Source of the DNA: Xylophilus sp. GW821-FHT01B05
Lineage (GTDB): Bacteria; Pseudomonadota; Gammaproteobacteria; Burkholderiales; Burkholderiaceae_C
Assembly: GCA_038961845.1 (NCBI GenBank)
Contig: CP152408.1
Location: forward strand, 5,642,001 to 5,706,000
Reading direction: 5' to 3'
DNA: 64,000 nt
Shown here: positions 18,029 through 27,172 of the stretch, piece by piece
Position numbering within the stretch: the stretch's first letter is position 1
How the letters are laid out: each line of letters starts with the position of its first letter
Made by a program: the position numbers and the translations under genes
The notes under the pieces: generated by a model
Told to the model about the DNA's origin: nothing
Database searches by the model: none
What the model saw: the letters and a program-made list of their open reading frames with translations, nothing else

Positions 18029-18523
18029 ATGAATAAACCCGTGACGACGCGATGGAAGCCCAGCGTCACCGTGGCAGCGGTGATCGAGCGGGACGGCCGC
18101 TTTTTGCTGGTGGAAGAGCAGACCTCCGAAGGACTCAAGCTCAACAACCCGGCCGGCCACCTGGACCCGGGCGAAACCCCGGCCCAGGGCTGCACGCGCG
18201 AGGCGCTGGAAGAGTCCGCCTATGACTTCACGCCTACGGCGCTGGTGGGCGTGTACATCTCGCGCTTCCAGCGCAGCGATACGGGCGACGACATCACCTA
18301 CCTGCGCTTTGCGTTTGCCGGCGATGTGGGCACCCACCACGCCTGGCGCACGCTGGACGATGGCATCGTGCGCACGCTATGGATGACGGCCGATGAGATC
18401 CGCGCCTGCCCCGACCGCCACCGCAGCCCGCTGCTGCTGCGCTGCCTGGACGACTACCTGGCCGGCAAGCGCTATCCGCTGGACATCGTCTACACCGATG
18501 CTTCGGTATTGGCGGGAATCTAG
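18029..18523 (+). CDS. Nudix hydrolase (NudJ-like)
   Basis: A 164-residue cytoplasmic hydrolase of the Nudix fold. The Nudix box starts at GHLDPGETPAQGCTREALEE (residues 46-65): the catalytic Glu residues of REALEE are present, but the Gly that normally follows is Ala (EESAYDF). Overall similarity is to NudJ/phosphatase-type proteins (NPAGHLDPGE, then TYLRFAFAGDV), which hydrolyse nucleoside diphosphates and triphosphates, including thiamine pyrophosphates. The substrate here is unknown. It may be transcribed as a leaderless mRNA. Its stop overlaps the stop of the convergent dehydrogenase gene. Confidence 0.88.
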   Translation: MNKPVTTRWKPSVTVAAVIERDGRFLLVEEQTSEGLKLNNPAGHLDPGETPAQGCTREALEESAYDFTPTALVGVYISRFQRSDTGDDITYLRFAFAGDVGTHHAWRTLDDGIVRTLWMTADEIRACPDRHRSPLLLRCLDDYLAGKRYPLDIVYTDASVLAGI

Positions 18524-19497
18524 GCCAGGTTCTGCAGCGGCTGCCCGGCCTGCCAGCGCGCAAGATTGCTGAGGAACAGCGCCTCCACGCGCGCCGCATT
18601 GCCGTCGGAGAAGCCCGCGCTGTGCGGCGTGGCGATGACATTGGGCAGATGCCAAAGCGGTGAATCAGCCGGCAGCGGCTCGTGCGCGAACACGTCGAGG
18701 AAGGCGCCCGCAAGCCGGCCGCCGCGCAGCGCGTCGATGAGCGCGGGCTCATCCACCACCTCGCCGCGCGCCACGTTCACCAGGTGCGCGCCCTGCGGCA
18801 GCCGCGCCAGCGCCGCCGCATCGACCAGGCCATGGGTGCGCTCGGTCAGTGGGCAGGCCAGCACCAGCCAGTCAGCGCGCGGCAGCACGGCCGGCAGCTC
18901 GTCGTAGGCGACGGTTTCGACACCGTCCGCAGGCCCTGCGTGTTCGCGCCGCACGGCCACCACATGCAGGCCCAGCGCCACCAGCCAGGCCCCGAGCTGG
19001 CGGCCGATGGCGCCCCAGCCGACGATCACCGCCGTCTGGCCGGCCAGGTCGCGCGGCATGCCGCTGCCGAGCAGCGGCGCCCAGCGCGCCTCGCGCTGCG
19101 CCGCCAGCAGGCGCGGGAACTGCCGTGCCAGCGCCAGCACGGCTGCCAGCGCGGTCTGCGCAACCACGGCGGCATTGGTACCGGCCGAGGTAGTCACTTG
19201 CACGCCACGCGCGCGCAGTTCCACGAACACCGGCCGGTCAGCGCCTGCCGAGTGCACATGCACCCAGCGCAGCGCGGGTGCGGCCAGCAACGCGTCGTAG
19301 AAGCTCTGGGTGGCGGGCAGCACCTGGTGCTTGGTCGAGAGCCCGGTCACATCGCGCGAGACGAAGGCCGCATCGAACGGCGCGCCGGCTGCGGCCTCTG
19401 CAAGCGACAGCGGCACGACCGCCGCGCCGAGCCGCGTGCCCAGGCGCTCGCGCGCCGGGTCGGACAGCAGCAGGCGCAGCGGCTCCGGGACACTCAC
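18520..19497 (-). CDS. D-2-hydroxyacid dehydrogenase (NAD-dependent)
   Basis: A 325-residue member of the D-isomer-specific 2-hydroxyacid dehydrogenase family. The Rossmann motif VGWGAIGRQLG is near residue 156; the substrate-binding Arg lies in NVARGEVVDEPAL and the catalytic His in ATPHSAGF. It interconverts a 2-oxo acid and a D-2-hydroxy acid; the substrate is not predictable. The GTG start overlaps the stop of the upstream receptor gene (GTGA) and has GGGAG ten bases before it, so it is read as the last gene of the catabolic operon that starts near tcuA. Confidence 0.9.
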   Translation of the reverse strand: MSVPEPLRLLLSDPARERLGTRLGAAVVPLSLAEAAAGAPFDAAFVSRDVTGLSTKHQVLPATQSFYDALLAAPALRWVHVHSAGADRPVFVELRARGVQVTTSAGTNAAVVAQTALAAVLALARQFPRLLAAQREARWAPLLGSGMPRDLAGQTAVIVGWGAIGRQLGAWLVALGLHVVAVRREHAGPADGVETVAYDELPAVLPRADWLVLACPLTERTHGLVDAAALARLPQGAHLVNVARGEVVDEPALIDALRGGRLAGAFLDVFAHEPLPADSPLWHLPNVIATPHSAGFSDGNAARVEALFLSNLARWQAGQPLQNLA

Positions 19498-20489
19498 TCC
19501 GCCACGGCTCCCGAGGCCTGCACGATGATCTTCCACTTCTCATACTCCTTGCGCGTGAAGGCGCCGAACTGCTGGGGCGTGCCGCCCACCGGGTCGGCGC
19601 CTTCGCTGATCATCTGCTCTTGCAACTGCGGCAGGACTTCGTTGACGGCCCGGTTCAGGGCCTCGACGACTTTGTCGGGCGTTCCCTTCGGGCCGAAGAA
19701 GCCGAACCAAGAGCCTGCTTCAAAGCCGGGGAAACCCTTCTCGGCCACCGTCGGCACACCCGGCAGCGAGCGTGAATGCCGGGAACTCGACACCGCGAGC
19801 GCACGCAGCTTGCCGGCCTTCACCTGCTGGATCACCGAAGGGATGGTGGCAAACATGAACTGCAGCCGCCCGGCCAGCAGATCGTTCAAGGCGTTGGCGC
19901 CCTTGTAGGGCACGTGCAGCGGCTCGCCGCCCACGCGCTGGCCGAGCATGTAGCTCGACAGGTGCGAAGAGGTGCCAACGCCGGTGGAGCCGTAGCTGAG
20001 CTTGCCGGGGTTGGCCTTGAGGTAGGCCACGAACTCCTCGAAGGTCTTGGCTGGCACCGACGGGTGGACGACCAGCACATTGGGTACGTCTGCGATCTGC
20101 ACGATGGGCACCAGGTCAGTCAGCGGGTCGTACGGCAGGTTCTTGTAGAGCGTCTGGTTGATCGAGATCGGCCCGACCGAGTTGACCAGCAGCGTGGCGC
20201 CGTCAGGCACGGCACGCACCACCTCGGCGGTGCCAATGTTGCCGCCGCCCCCAGGCTTGTTGTCGATGATGAAGGGCTGGCCGAGCTTCTCGCCCAGCTT
20301 GTTGGCCACGGCGCGCGCCAGGATGTCGGTGGTGCCGCCGGCCGTGAAGGCAACGACCACGCGTACCGGCCTGGTGGGCCAGCGCTCCTGCGCCTGGACC
20401 GTGAACGGCATGGCGGCAGATGCGGCGAGGCCCAGGCCTGCGGCCAGTGCCTGGCGGCGTGGCGGTGACGAAGGAAGGTGGCGGTTCAT
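19494..20489 (-). CDS. Tripartite tricarboxylate transporter substrate-binding protein (Bug/TctC family)
   Basis: A 331-residue periplasmic solute receptor. A twin-Arg/hydrophobic export signal covers residues 1-32 (cleavage near VQAQ/ER), then WPTRPVRVVVAFTAGGTTDILAR, DNKPGGGGNIGTAEV and LHVPYKGANALNDLLAGR, all hallmarks of Bug receptors. These bind carboxylates or related organic acids and normally pass them to a TctAB membrane pair; none is encoded nearby. The start ATG has AGGAG 9 bases upstream. It sits between an amidohydrolase and a dehydrogenase gene, suggesting the ligand is the substrate of those enzymes. Confidence 0.92.
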   Translation of the reverse strand: MNRHLPSSPPRRQALAAGLGLAASAAMPFTVQAQERWPTRPVRVVVAFTAGGTTDILARAVANKLGEKLGQPFIIDNKPGGGGNIGTAEVVRAVPDGATLLVNSVGPISINQTLYKNLPYDPLTDLVPIVQIADVPNVLVVHPSVPAKTFEEFVAYLKANPGKLSYGSTGVGTSSHLSSYMLGQRVGGEPLHVPYKGANALNDLLAGRLQFMFATIPSVIQQVKAGKLRALAVSSSRHSRSLPGVPTVAEKGFPGFEAGSWFGFFGPKGTPDKVVEALNRAVNEVLPQLQEQMISEGADPVGGTPQQFGAFTRKEYEKWKIIVQASGAVAE

Positions 20490-20528
20490 GGTGGTGTCTC
20501 CTGTACTTGTGGTGGCGAACAACGGGGC

Positions 20529-21431
20529 TCAGGCCGGCACGGGCGCAAAGCCGTAGAGAGCAGCAGGGTTGTCGACCAGCACGCGGCGGCGGGTCGCTTC
20601 GTCGGGCAGCCAGCGCGCCAGCAAGTTGAGCAGCGCGCCGTCGTCCGGCACCTGGGCCGGGTCGTAGTAGTTGATGTGCGGCCAATCGCTGCCCCAGACC
20701 ACGCGTGCCGGATTGGCCCGCAGCAGGGCCTGGGCGAACGGATCGATGTCGGCGTAGTCGCGCCCGCCCTGGGTGTTGCGGTCGGCGCCGGAGATCTTGG
20801 TCCAGGCCTCGCCGCGCTCCAGCATGCGGCACAGGTGCTCGAAGCCCGGGTCGTCCACACCACGATCGGTGGCCATGCGGCCCATGTGGTCCACGACGAG
20901 CGGCAGGCCCAGCCGCAGCAGCCGGGTACTGAGCGCGGGCAGGTCGGGCGCATGGATCCACACCTGCGCATGCCAGCCGCGGCGCGCGATGCGCGGGGCC
21001 AGCGCCTCCAGCACGTCGAGGCCTACGCCATTGCGGTAGACCGCATGGCCCTCGCGCTGGAACAGGTTGATGCGCACGCCGCGGATGCCGGCGTCGTGCC
21101 AGCGGTCTAGCTCGTCGTCGCTGGTGGCAGGTGACGGCACGGCCACCGCGCGCAGGCGATTGGGATGGCGCTGCAGTGCGTCCAGCGCCACGCCGTTGTC
21201 GGTACCGCTGGCGCTGGCCGTCACCAGCACGCCACGCGCAAGGCCAAAGCGGTCCAGATGCGCCAGGAAGGCCTCGATAGGCGCCTGGTCAGGCGTGTAG
21301 CTGCGGTCCTCGGCCAGCGGATAGCGGGCATAGGGGCCAAACACATGGGCATGGCTGTCGCAGGCGCCGGGGGGCACGGCAAAGGCCGCCGGCTCATGGG
21401 TGGCGCGTGGCGGCAGGCAGGGGCGGGTCAT
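20529..21431 (-). CDS. Amidohydrolase family protein, LigI-like (2-pyrone-4,6-dicarboxylate hydrolase type)
   Basis: A 300-residue (beta/alpha)8 metal-dependent hydrolase of amidohydrolase family 2. The motif DSHAHVFGPYARYPLAEDRS near residue 25 has the paired His; later HMGRM (His near 182) and WGSDWPHIN (the Asp/His region near 248) complete the active site. This arrangement is that of LigI and relatives that open lactone rings of dicarboxylic pyrones. It lies between two Bug receptor genes in the carboxylate cluster. The actual substrate could be another lactone; family assignment is firm, specificity is not. Confidence 0.88.
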   Translation of the reverse strand: MTRPCLPPRATHEPAAFAVPPGACDSHAHVFGPYARYPLAEDRSYTPDQAPIEAFLAHLDRFGLARGVLVTASASGTDNGVALDALQRHPNRLRAVAVPSPATSDDELDRWHDAGIRGVRINLFQREGHAVYRNGVGLDVLEALAPRIARRGWHAQVWIHAPDLPALSTRLLRLGLPLVVDHMGRMATDRGVDDPGFEHLCRMLERGEAWTKISGADRNTQGGRDYADIDPFAQALLRANPARVVWGSDWPHINYYDPAQVPDDGALLNLLARWLPDEATRRRVLVDNPAALYGFAPVPA

Positions 21432-21480
21432 GCGGGGACTCCTCTAGCAAGTGGTGGTGACGGGCGTGGTGCGAGCCCCA

Positions 21481-22482
21481 TCAGGTATTGCTTCCCGCCA
21501 GCCGGCCGGACTGCGCGAGCTTCTGAGCGCGCTGGTCTTCTTGCTGCAGCAGTTGGTCGAATGCAGCGGCGCTGCTGGGCCGCGGCGTGCTGCCAATGGT
21601 CTGCAGCCGCTGGCGCACCTGTGGGTCGGCCAGGGCTTTGGCCAGCGCAGCGTTCAAGGTGGCGACTGCCTCGGCCGGTGTGCCGCGTGGTGCGAGCAGT
21701 CCGGTAGCGGTGGTGGCGTCGAAGTTGGCAACGCCTGCTTCGTGCAAGGTGGGCACCTGCGGCAGTTGCGGGTCGCGCTCGCGCGAGAGCACCGCCAGCG
21801 GCCGCAGCGCGCCCGACTGGATGTGCTGGAGCGAACTGGAGAGCTGGTCGCAAATCAGATCGGTCTGGCCACCGATAGCATCCACCAGCGCCGGGGCCGA
21901 CCCCTTGTAGGCCACGAGGTTGAAGCGGACGTTCGCAGCATCCTCGATGAGCATCAGCGCGACGTGGTTGGTGGTGCCCGGCCCCGCATGGCCGGCGCTG
22001 AGGCGGCCGGGATTGGCCCTGGCCTCGCGCAGCAGCGCTGCTGCGTCGGGCAGGCGCTTGTTTTGCGCGCTGGTGGCCAGCACCAGTGCCGTACTCGACA
22101 CCAGCCCGACCGGCTCAAAGCTCTGCAGCGTGTAGGTGGTCTTGACCATGCGTGGCAGCACCGCAAGGGCATTGGGCGTGGTGACCAGCAGCGTGTGGCC
22201 GTCGGCTTCGGCGCGCGCAACAGCCGTCACCCCGATGGCGCCACCGGCGCCGGCGCGGTTGTCCACCACGATGCTCTGGCCGAGCGTGTCCTGCAGCGCC
22301 GGCGCGATGGCACGTGCGACGAGGTCGAGATTGCCACCCGGTGCAAACGGCACGACGAGCATGACCAGCTTGCGTGGAAAGCCGCTGCCGTTGGCAGCAG
22401 CAAGTGCATGCGGGGCAGAGAAGGGGCCGGCAGCCGCGCAAGCGGCGGCCCAACCCAGCAGTTGCCTGCGGCGGGTAGTCAT
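21481..22482 (-). CDS. Bug/TctC family periplasmic solute receptor
   Basis: A 333-residue receptor with an export signal (RRRQLLGWAAACAAA, cleavage near ALAA) and the Bug fold motifs VPFAPGGNLDLVARAIAPAL, DNRAGAGGAIG and NLVAYKGSAPALVDAIGGQ. AGGAGA lies 8 bases before the ATG. It is one of three receptors interleaved with enzymes in the cluster downstream of tcuA-tcuB. The ligand is unknown; it is clearly diverged from its two neighbours, so it is not a recent duplicate. Confidence 0.92.
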   Translation of the reverse strand: MTTRRRQLLGWAAACAAAGPFSAPHALAAANGSGFPRKLVMLVVPFAPGGNLDLVARAIAPALQDTLGQSIVVDNRAGAGGAIGVTAVARAEADGHTLLVTTPNALAVLPRMVKTTYTLQSFEPVGLVSSTALVLATSAQNKRLPDAAALLREARANPGRLSAGHAGPGTTNHVALMLIEDAANVRFNLVAYKGSAPALVDAIGGQTDLICDQLSSSLQHIQSGALRPLAVLSRERDPQLPQVPTLHEAGVANFDATTATGLLAPRGTPAEAVATLNAALAKALADPQVRQRLQTIGSTPRPSSAAAFDQLLQQEDQRAQKLAQSGRLAGSNT

Positions 22483-22536
22483 GGGGGTCTCCTTTTTCGT
22501 TGTGGGTAGGCGGCGTGACGCCGTAGGCCTGGGGCC

Positions 22537-23334
22537 TCAGTCGCGGTAACTCGGGTCGATGCGGTCGAGCATGCGCAGCAGCGCGGGCCACTCCATCACG
22601 CCGTAGGGGCGGCGGGTGCCGGGCTGGTAGTTGTTCCAGGTTTCTTCCAGCACCGGCTGCGCCACCTGGGCCAGCGGGCTGCCGGTGGCCATGGCGGCGA
22701 GCTGCGAGCGGCAGGCAAGCTCAAGCCGGTGCATCCAGTTGAAGGCCTCACCGACGGTGCGGCCCACGGTGAGCGCGCCGTGGTTGCGCAGGATCAGCGC
22801 CTCGCCCTGGCCCAGGTCTAGAAGCAGCGAGGCCTGCTCGGCCGTGTCGAGCACCACACCTTGGTAGTCGTGGTAACCGATCTTGAGGAAGCGCATCGCA
22901 GTCTGCGTGATCGGCAGCAGCCCGCATTCAAGTGCCGATACCGCCATCGAGGCCCAGCTGTGCGTGTGGATCACGCAGGCCACCTCGGGCCGCGCCTCGT
23001 GCACGGCGCTGTGGATCACGTAGCCGGCCTTGTTGACGCCATAGCCGAGCGCGCCAAAGTCGGGCTTGGCGAGGATGGCGCCGTCGTGGTCCACCTTGAT
23101 GAGGCTGGACGCCGTGATCTCTTCGTACATCATCCCGTAGGCGTTGATGAGGAAGGCGCCGTCCTCGCCGGGCACGCGCGAGGAGATGTGGTTGGCCATC
23201 ATGTCGGCCATGCCGTAGTGGGCGACTAGGCGGTAGCAGGCGGCAAGGTCGACGCGGGCCTGCCATTCGGCGTCGCTGCAGTGCGCGCGCATCGAGGGGA
23301 TCTGCAGCACGCCGGTGCTGGCGGAGGTGGTCAT
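22537..23334 (-). CDS. Class II aldolase/adducin family protein
   Basis: A 265-residue zinc-dependent aldolase-fold protein. Metal ligands are in IHTHSWASM near residue 119 and in LRNHGALTVG near residue 185, as in fuculose-phosphate aldolase and related enzymes. The N-terminal core AACYRLVAHYGMADMMANHIS is typical of this class II group. It could be a retro-aldolase or decarboxylase acting on a hydroxylated or oxo acid from the cluster; no phosphate substrate can be inferred. The ATG has GGAAA upstream; a longer in-frame N-terminus lacks family similarity. Confidence 0.87.
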   Translation of the reverse strand: MTTSASTGVLQIPSMRAHCSDAEWQARVDLAACYRLVAHYGMADMMANHISSRVPGEDGAFLINAYGMMYEEITASSLIKVDHDGAILAKPDFGALGYGVNKAGYVIHSAVHEARPEVACVIHTHSWASMAVSALECGLLPITQTAMRFLKIGYHDYQGVVLDTAEQASLLLDLGQGEALILRNHGALTVGRTVGEAFNWMHRLELACRSQLAAMATGSPLAQVAQPVLEETWNNYQPGTRRPYGVMEWPALLRMLDRIDPSYRD

Positions 23335-23359
23335 ATGGGTTTCCTTTTTTCCGTGTTGG

Positions 23360-24331
23360 TCAACTCGCGGTGATCTTGCGTTCGCGTACGACCTTGCCCC
23401 ATTTGTCAGATTCACTGCGCATGAAGCCAGCGAGTTCTTCGCGTGTCGTTGGCTGCGGCGTGAGGCCATGCTTGTCGAGCGCGGCCTTGACCTCGGGGTC
23501 GTTCAGCACCTTGACGATCTCTATGTTCCAGCGATTGAGCAAGGGCACGGGCGTCTTGCCGGGCGCAACAAAGGCGTACCAATTGAGCGCCTCAAAGCCG
23601 GGGTAGCCGGCCTCGGCCACGGTCGGGATATTGGGCAGATAGGCCGGGCGGGCGGGCCCGGTGGTGGCCAGCGGGATGAGCTTGCCCGCCTCTACATGCG
23701 GCATGGCCGTGGGCGGCGCCGAGAAGTAAGAGGCCACGCGCTCGCCCAGCAAATCCTGCAGCGCCGGCGCGCCGCCCTTGTAGGGCACGTGCACCATCTC
23801 TATGCCTGCGCGCTGGTTGAACAGCTCGCCCGCAAGGTGCGAGGCCGAGCCGGCGCCGGTGGAGGCGAACTCCACCCGGCCGCCGTTCTTGGCCAGGGCG
23901 ACGAACTCGGCCAGGGTCTTCACGCCCAGGCCCTTGTGCACCACCAGCACGTTGGGAAAGTTGACACCGCCGGACACCGGCGCGAGGTCCTTGAACGGGT
24001 CATAGCCGACCTTCATCAGGTGCGGCGCAATCGTCAGCGGCCCGACGGAGCCAAACAGCAGCACCGTGCCATCGGCCGGCGCATGGGCCACCTGCTGGTG
24101 CGCGATGTTGCCGCCAGCGCCGCCCTTGTTGTCCACCACGACCGACTGGCCGATGTTCTCGCCCAGCTTCTTGGCGATGATGCGCGCGGCGGCATCGGCC
24201 GCGCCACCGGGCGCGAAGCCGACCACCAGCGTGACCGGCTTGGATGGCGGGAAATCCTGGGCCGCGGCGGGCATCGCTGCGGCAGCGAGTGCGCAGGCTG
24301 CGGCGAGGCAGGCAGTGCGTCGTTTCATCAT
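23360..24331 (-). CDS. Bug/TctC family periplasmic solute receptor
   Basis: A 323-residue receptor with a clear signal peptide (MMKRRTACLAAACALAAAAM, cleavage after AAAQ) and motifs PVTLVVGFAPGGAADAAAR, DNKGGAGGNIAH and MVHVPYKGGAPALQDLLGER. It follows tcuB directly. In tcu operons of enterobacteria the third gene is an MFS importer (tcuC); here a Bug receptor takes that place, so it is the best candidate to capture tricarballylate or a similar tricarboxylate. Confidence 0.92.
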   Translation of the reverse strand: MMKRRTACLAAACALAAAAMPAAAQDFPPSKPVTLVVGFAPGGAADAAARIIAKKLGENIGQSVVVDNKGGAGGNIAHQQVAHAPADGTVLLFGSVGPLTIAPHLMKVGYDPFKDLAPVSGGVNFPNVLVVHKGLGVKTLAEFVALAKNGGRVEFASTGAGSASHLAGELFNQRAGIEMVHVPYKGGAPALQDLLGERVASYFSAPPTAMPHVEAGKLIPLATTGPARPAYLPNIPTVAEAGYPGFEALNWYAFVAPGKTPVPLLNRWNIEIVKVLNDPEVKAALDKHGLTPQPTTREELAGFMRSESDKWGKVVRERKITAS

Positions 24332-24352
24332 GGTTTTGTCTCCTGTTGTTGT

Positions 24353-25573
24353 TCAATCCGACCCTAGCTGCAGCCTGCTGGGCAGGCGCTTCTCTATCGC
24401 GTACTTGAGCAGCGCGGCCGAGCGGAAGATGCCGTGGGCAAACTTGCCGTAGGGCAGCGTGAGGAACAGCGCCATCACCGTGCCCAGGTGGATCGCCAGC
24501 CACAGCGCCATGAAGCGCGTGTCGCGCAGCACCAGCAGCGCCAGGCCGGTCAGGCTCACCAGCAGCAGCAGTGCGATGAAGCCGCGGTCCATGGGCTTTT
24601 GCGCCGCGTCGCCATGCTGCGGATCGCGCCGCAGGTTGAGCCACAGCAGGCCCACGGGCCCTATCACCAGCCCGATGCCACCAGCCGTGCCCAGCAACAC
24701 CGGCAGGCTGGACAGCGCATAGGGCGCCTGCAGACCCAGCAGGTAGTGGTAGAGCGTGGCCACACCGGTCGAGGCGAAGCACAGCATGAAGCCGTAGAAG
24801 GTGAAATGGTGGAAGCGCCGGCGCCAGAGCGTGAAGCGGTCGTCTGCGTTGTTGCAGCCCTCGCCGTGGCCGCCATCGAGGTACTTCAGCCGCAGCGCAT
24901 CTTGCGCGGCCTCGCTTGCGGCGGCGCCGCGCACGCGGGCCGTGCCGGCCGGGTCATCGCGGGCCGGCGAGACCTCTCGCCAGAAGCGGCGCACGCCCAT
25001 GCCCAGGGCGAACACGACAAACGCAAACACGCTGCCAAACACAGCCGCCAGAAAGTTGTGCGGAAAGATGGCGTAGAAGTTGCCCGCCAGCGGCGCGTGC
25101 ACCAGCGCGCCCGCCATAGCCACGGCCAGCACCAGGAACAGCGCCAGGCCGCCCGCCAGGGACAGCGCCACGGTCAGGCCGGCGCGCTTGTAGAGCGCGC
25201 CCAAGGCGGGTGGCCAGGCGTAGTCGGCATAGGTCTGGCCACGAACCTCGGCCATGGCCTTGGGCACGTTGACGGCGAACTCGTGCGGCGGCGCGTACTG
25301 GCAGGCATGCAGGCAGGCGCCGCAGTTGTGGCAGAGGTTGGCCAGGTAGTGCGTGTCGGCGCTGCCAAACTCCAGCCGGCGCGTCATGGCCGGGAACACG
25401 GCGCAAAAGCCCTCGCAGTAGCGGCAGGCATTGCAGATCTGCAGGATGCGCGCGACCTCGGCCTCGCCGGCGTTCAACGGCAGCGCTGCTGCGTGGATCG
25501 GTATGACGCGCGGGCTGGCGATGCCGCCGGCATCGGCCTTGGCACGCTCTACAAGCTCAACGACCTGCTGCAT
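24353..25573 (-). CDS. tcuB: Tricarballylate utilization protein B (CitB/TcuB family)
   Basis: A 406-residue membrane iron-sulfur flavoprotein partner that re-oxidises reduced TcuA by passing electrons to quinone. Two Cys clusters lie in the N-terminal part: [11 protein letters not shown] (around residue 48) and [11 protein letters not shown] (around residue 80), each fit for a 4Fe-4S centre. At least six hydrophobic segments with His residues (cytochrome-b-like) follow from residue 135 on. The ATG overlaps the end of tcuA by 17 bases and has AGGAGG upstream. Family role is from TcuB of Salmonella. Confidence 0.92.
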   Translation of the reverse strand: MQQVVELVERAKADAGGIASPRVIPIHAAALPLNAGEAEVARILQICNACRYCEGFCAVFPAMTRRLEFGSADTHYLANLCHNCGACLHACQYAPPHEFAVNVPKAMAEVRGQTYADYAWPPALGALYKRAGLTVALSLAGGLALFLVLAVAMAGALVHAPLAGNFYAIFPHNFLAAVFGSVFAFVVFALGMGVRRFWREVSPARDDPAGTARVRGAAASEAAQDALRLKYLDGGHGEGCNNADDRFTLWRRRFHHFTFYGFMLCFASTGVATLYHYLLGLQAPYALSSLPVLLGTAGGIGLVIGPVGLLWLNLRRDPQHGDAAQKPMDRGFIALLLLVSLTGLALLVLRDTRFMALWLAIHLGTVMALFLTLPYGKFAHGIFRSAALLKYAIEKRLPSRLQLGSD

Positions 25574-26987
25574 GCGCGGCCTCCTGGTGATTCTTTTGCT
25601 GCGCCGCACGTGCGGCCTGGGTGCCGGCGATGCGGCCAAAGGCCGTGCCTATGCTCATGCCCACGCCTGCGGTGTAGCCCTTGCCCAGCACGTTGCCGGC
25701 CATCATCTCGCCGGCGACGAACAGGTTCGGGCTGGGCCTGCCGCCAAAGCGCACGGCGGTGGTGTCGTCCACCTTCAGTCCCAGGTAGGTGAAGGTAATG
25801 CCGGGCTTAAGCGGGTAGCCGTAGAAGGGTGCCGTGTCTATCGGCCGCGCCCAGTGCGTCTTGGCGGGCGACAGGCCTTCGGTGTGGCAGTCATCGAGCG
25901 CGGTGTGGTCGAAAGTGCCGACACGGCAGGCGGCGTTGTAGTCGGCCACGGTCTGCAGGAAGGTGGCCTCGTCCAGGCCCAACTTGCGCGCCAGCTCGGG
26001 CAGCGTCTGCGCGGTGGTGCCCGGGAACACTGGCGGCATGAAGCGGCCGATGGCCTTCTGGTCGATGATCGAGTAGCCGACCTGCCCCGGCTGCTGCGCC
26101 ACCAGGCGGCCCCAGATGGCGTAGCGCTTGGGCCAGAAGTCTTCGCCCTCGTCGTAGAAACGGCGCGCCTCGCGGTTGACCACGATGCCCAGCGACACGC
26201 AGTCGATGCGGGTGCAGATGCCGCCGTCGTAGAGCGGCGCGCGCGCGTCTATCGCCACCATGTGGCCCTGCGACGGATCGCCAATGGTGTCGGCGCCGGC
26301 CTCGATCATGTGCTTGAGCAGCACGCCCTGGTTGAAGCGCGTGCCACGCACCAGGAAGTTGTCGGCCGGCCATTCGCCGCGCGCGTTCTGGCCCCAGGCC
26401 TCGCGCAGCCATTCGCGGTTGGACTCGAAGCCGCCGCAGGCCAGCACGCAGCTCTTGGCGGCGATGCGTTCGCCGCGCTCGGTGTGCACCGCGACAAAGC
26501 AATCACCGTCCAGCTCCACGGAAGTCACCGGTGTGTCGTAGCGGATCTGCACGCCCAGGCGCTCGGCGCTGCGGTAGTAGGCATTGACCAGGGCCTTGCC
26601 GCCGCCCATGAAGAAGGCATTGGTGCGCGCCACATGCAGCGCGCCCGACAGCGGCGGCTGGAAGTGCACGCCGTGGCTGCGCATCCAGTCGCGGCAGCGG
26701 GACGAGGCACGTATCACCAGCCGCGCCAGGTGCTCGTCGGTCTGGCCGCCGGTGACCTTCAGCAGGTCTTGCCAGTATTCCTCTTCCGGGTAGGCATCGA
26801 CCAGCACGTCTTGCGGCGCATCGTGCATGCAGCGCAGGTTGCGGGTGTGCTGCGAATTGCCGCCGCGCCAGGCACGCGGCGCGGCCTCCAGCAGCAGCAC
26901 GCTGGCGCCGGCCTCGCGTGCCATGAGGGCGGCGCACAGCGCGGCGTTGCCGCCGCCTATTACCAACACATCAGGCAGCGCCATCAT
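25557..26987 (-). CDS. tcuA: FAD-dependent tricarballylate dehydrogenase TcuA
   Basis: A 476-residue flavoprotein of the succinate dehydrogenase/fumarate reductase family. The FAD-binding motif [17 protein letters not shown] lies at residues 6-22, GGNSQHTRN follows, and [10 protein letters not shown] and [19 protein letters not shown] near the C-terminus match TcuA. It oxidises tricarballylate to cis-aconitate. MM at 26987/26984 was chosen as start with AAAGG upstream; the frame extends further 5' without family similarity. It is preceded on the same strand by the LysR gene tcuR, unlike the divergent arrangement in Salmonella. Confidence 0.92.
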   Translation of the reverse strand: MMALPDVLVIGGGNAALCAALMAREAGASVLLLEAAPRAWRGGNSQHTRNLRCMHDAPQDVLVDAYPEEEYWQDLLKVTGGQTDEHLARLVIRASSRCRDWMRSHGVHFQPPLSGALHVARTNAFFMGGGKALVNAYYRSAERLGVQIRYDTPVTSVELDGDCFVAVHTERGERIAAKSCVLACGGFESNREWLREAWGQNARGEWPADNFLVRGTRFNQGVLLKHMIEAGADTIGDPSQGHMVAIDARAPLYDGGICTRIDCVSLGIVVNREARRFYDEGEDFWPKRYAIWGRLVAQQPGQVGYSIIDQKAIGRFMPPVFPGTTAQTLPELARKLGLDEATFLQTVADYNAACRVGTFDHTALDDCHTEGLSPAKTHWARPIDTAPFYGYPLKPGITFTYLGLKVDDTTAVRFGGRPSPNLFVAGEMMAGNVLGKGYTAGVGMSIGTAFGRIAGTQAARAAQQKNHQEAAHAAGR

Positions 26988-27090
26988 GCGCGGCCTTTGG
27001 CGATCAGGCGGGAGTGAAGAGCAGGCAGGCCCAGGCCTGCCCGTTGGAAGCTGCGGTGCACAGAGCGGTCTCCGTCGTGGGGTTTTGTTT

Positions 27091-27164
27091 GCACTGAATG
27101 TAGGCAGTGCGGCGCCCGGGCGAAAGGCGCGTGCAGGCATGGCCCCATCACGATTCGTGATGGG
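27091..27164 (-). promoter_or_regulatory. Candidate TcuR operator upstream of tcuA
   Basis: CCCATCACGA-T-TCGTGATGGG (27144-27164) is a perfect palindrome. It contains ATC-N9-GAT with the T-N11-A core typical of LysR-type recognition sites. A second palindrome, GCACTG-N8-CAGTGC, lies at 27091-27110, nearer to tcuA. Together they resemble the recognition and activation sites of a LysR promoter. The first lies just past the tcuR stop codon. Confidence 0.5.
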
Positions 27165-27172
27165 TGCGTGCG

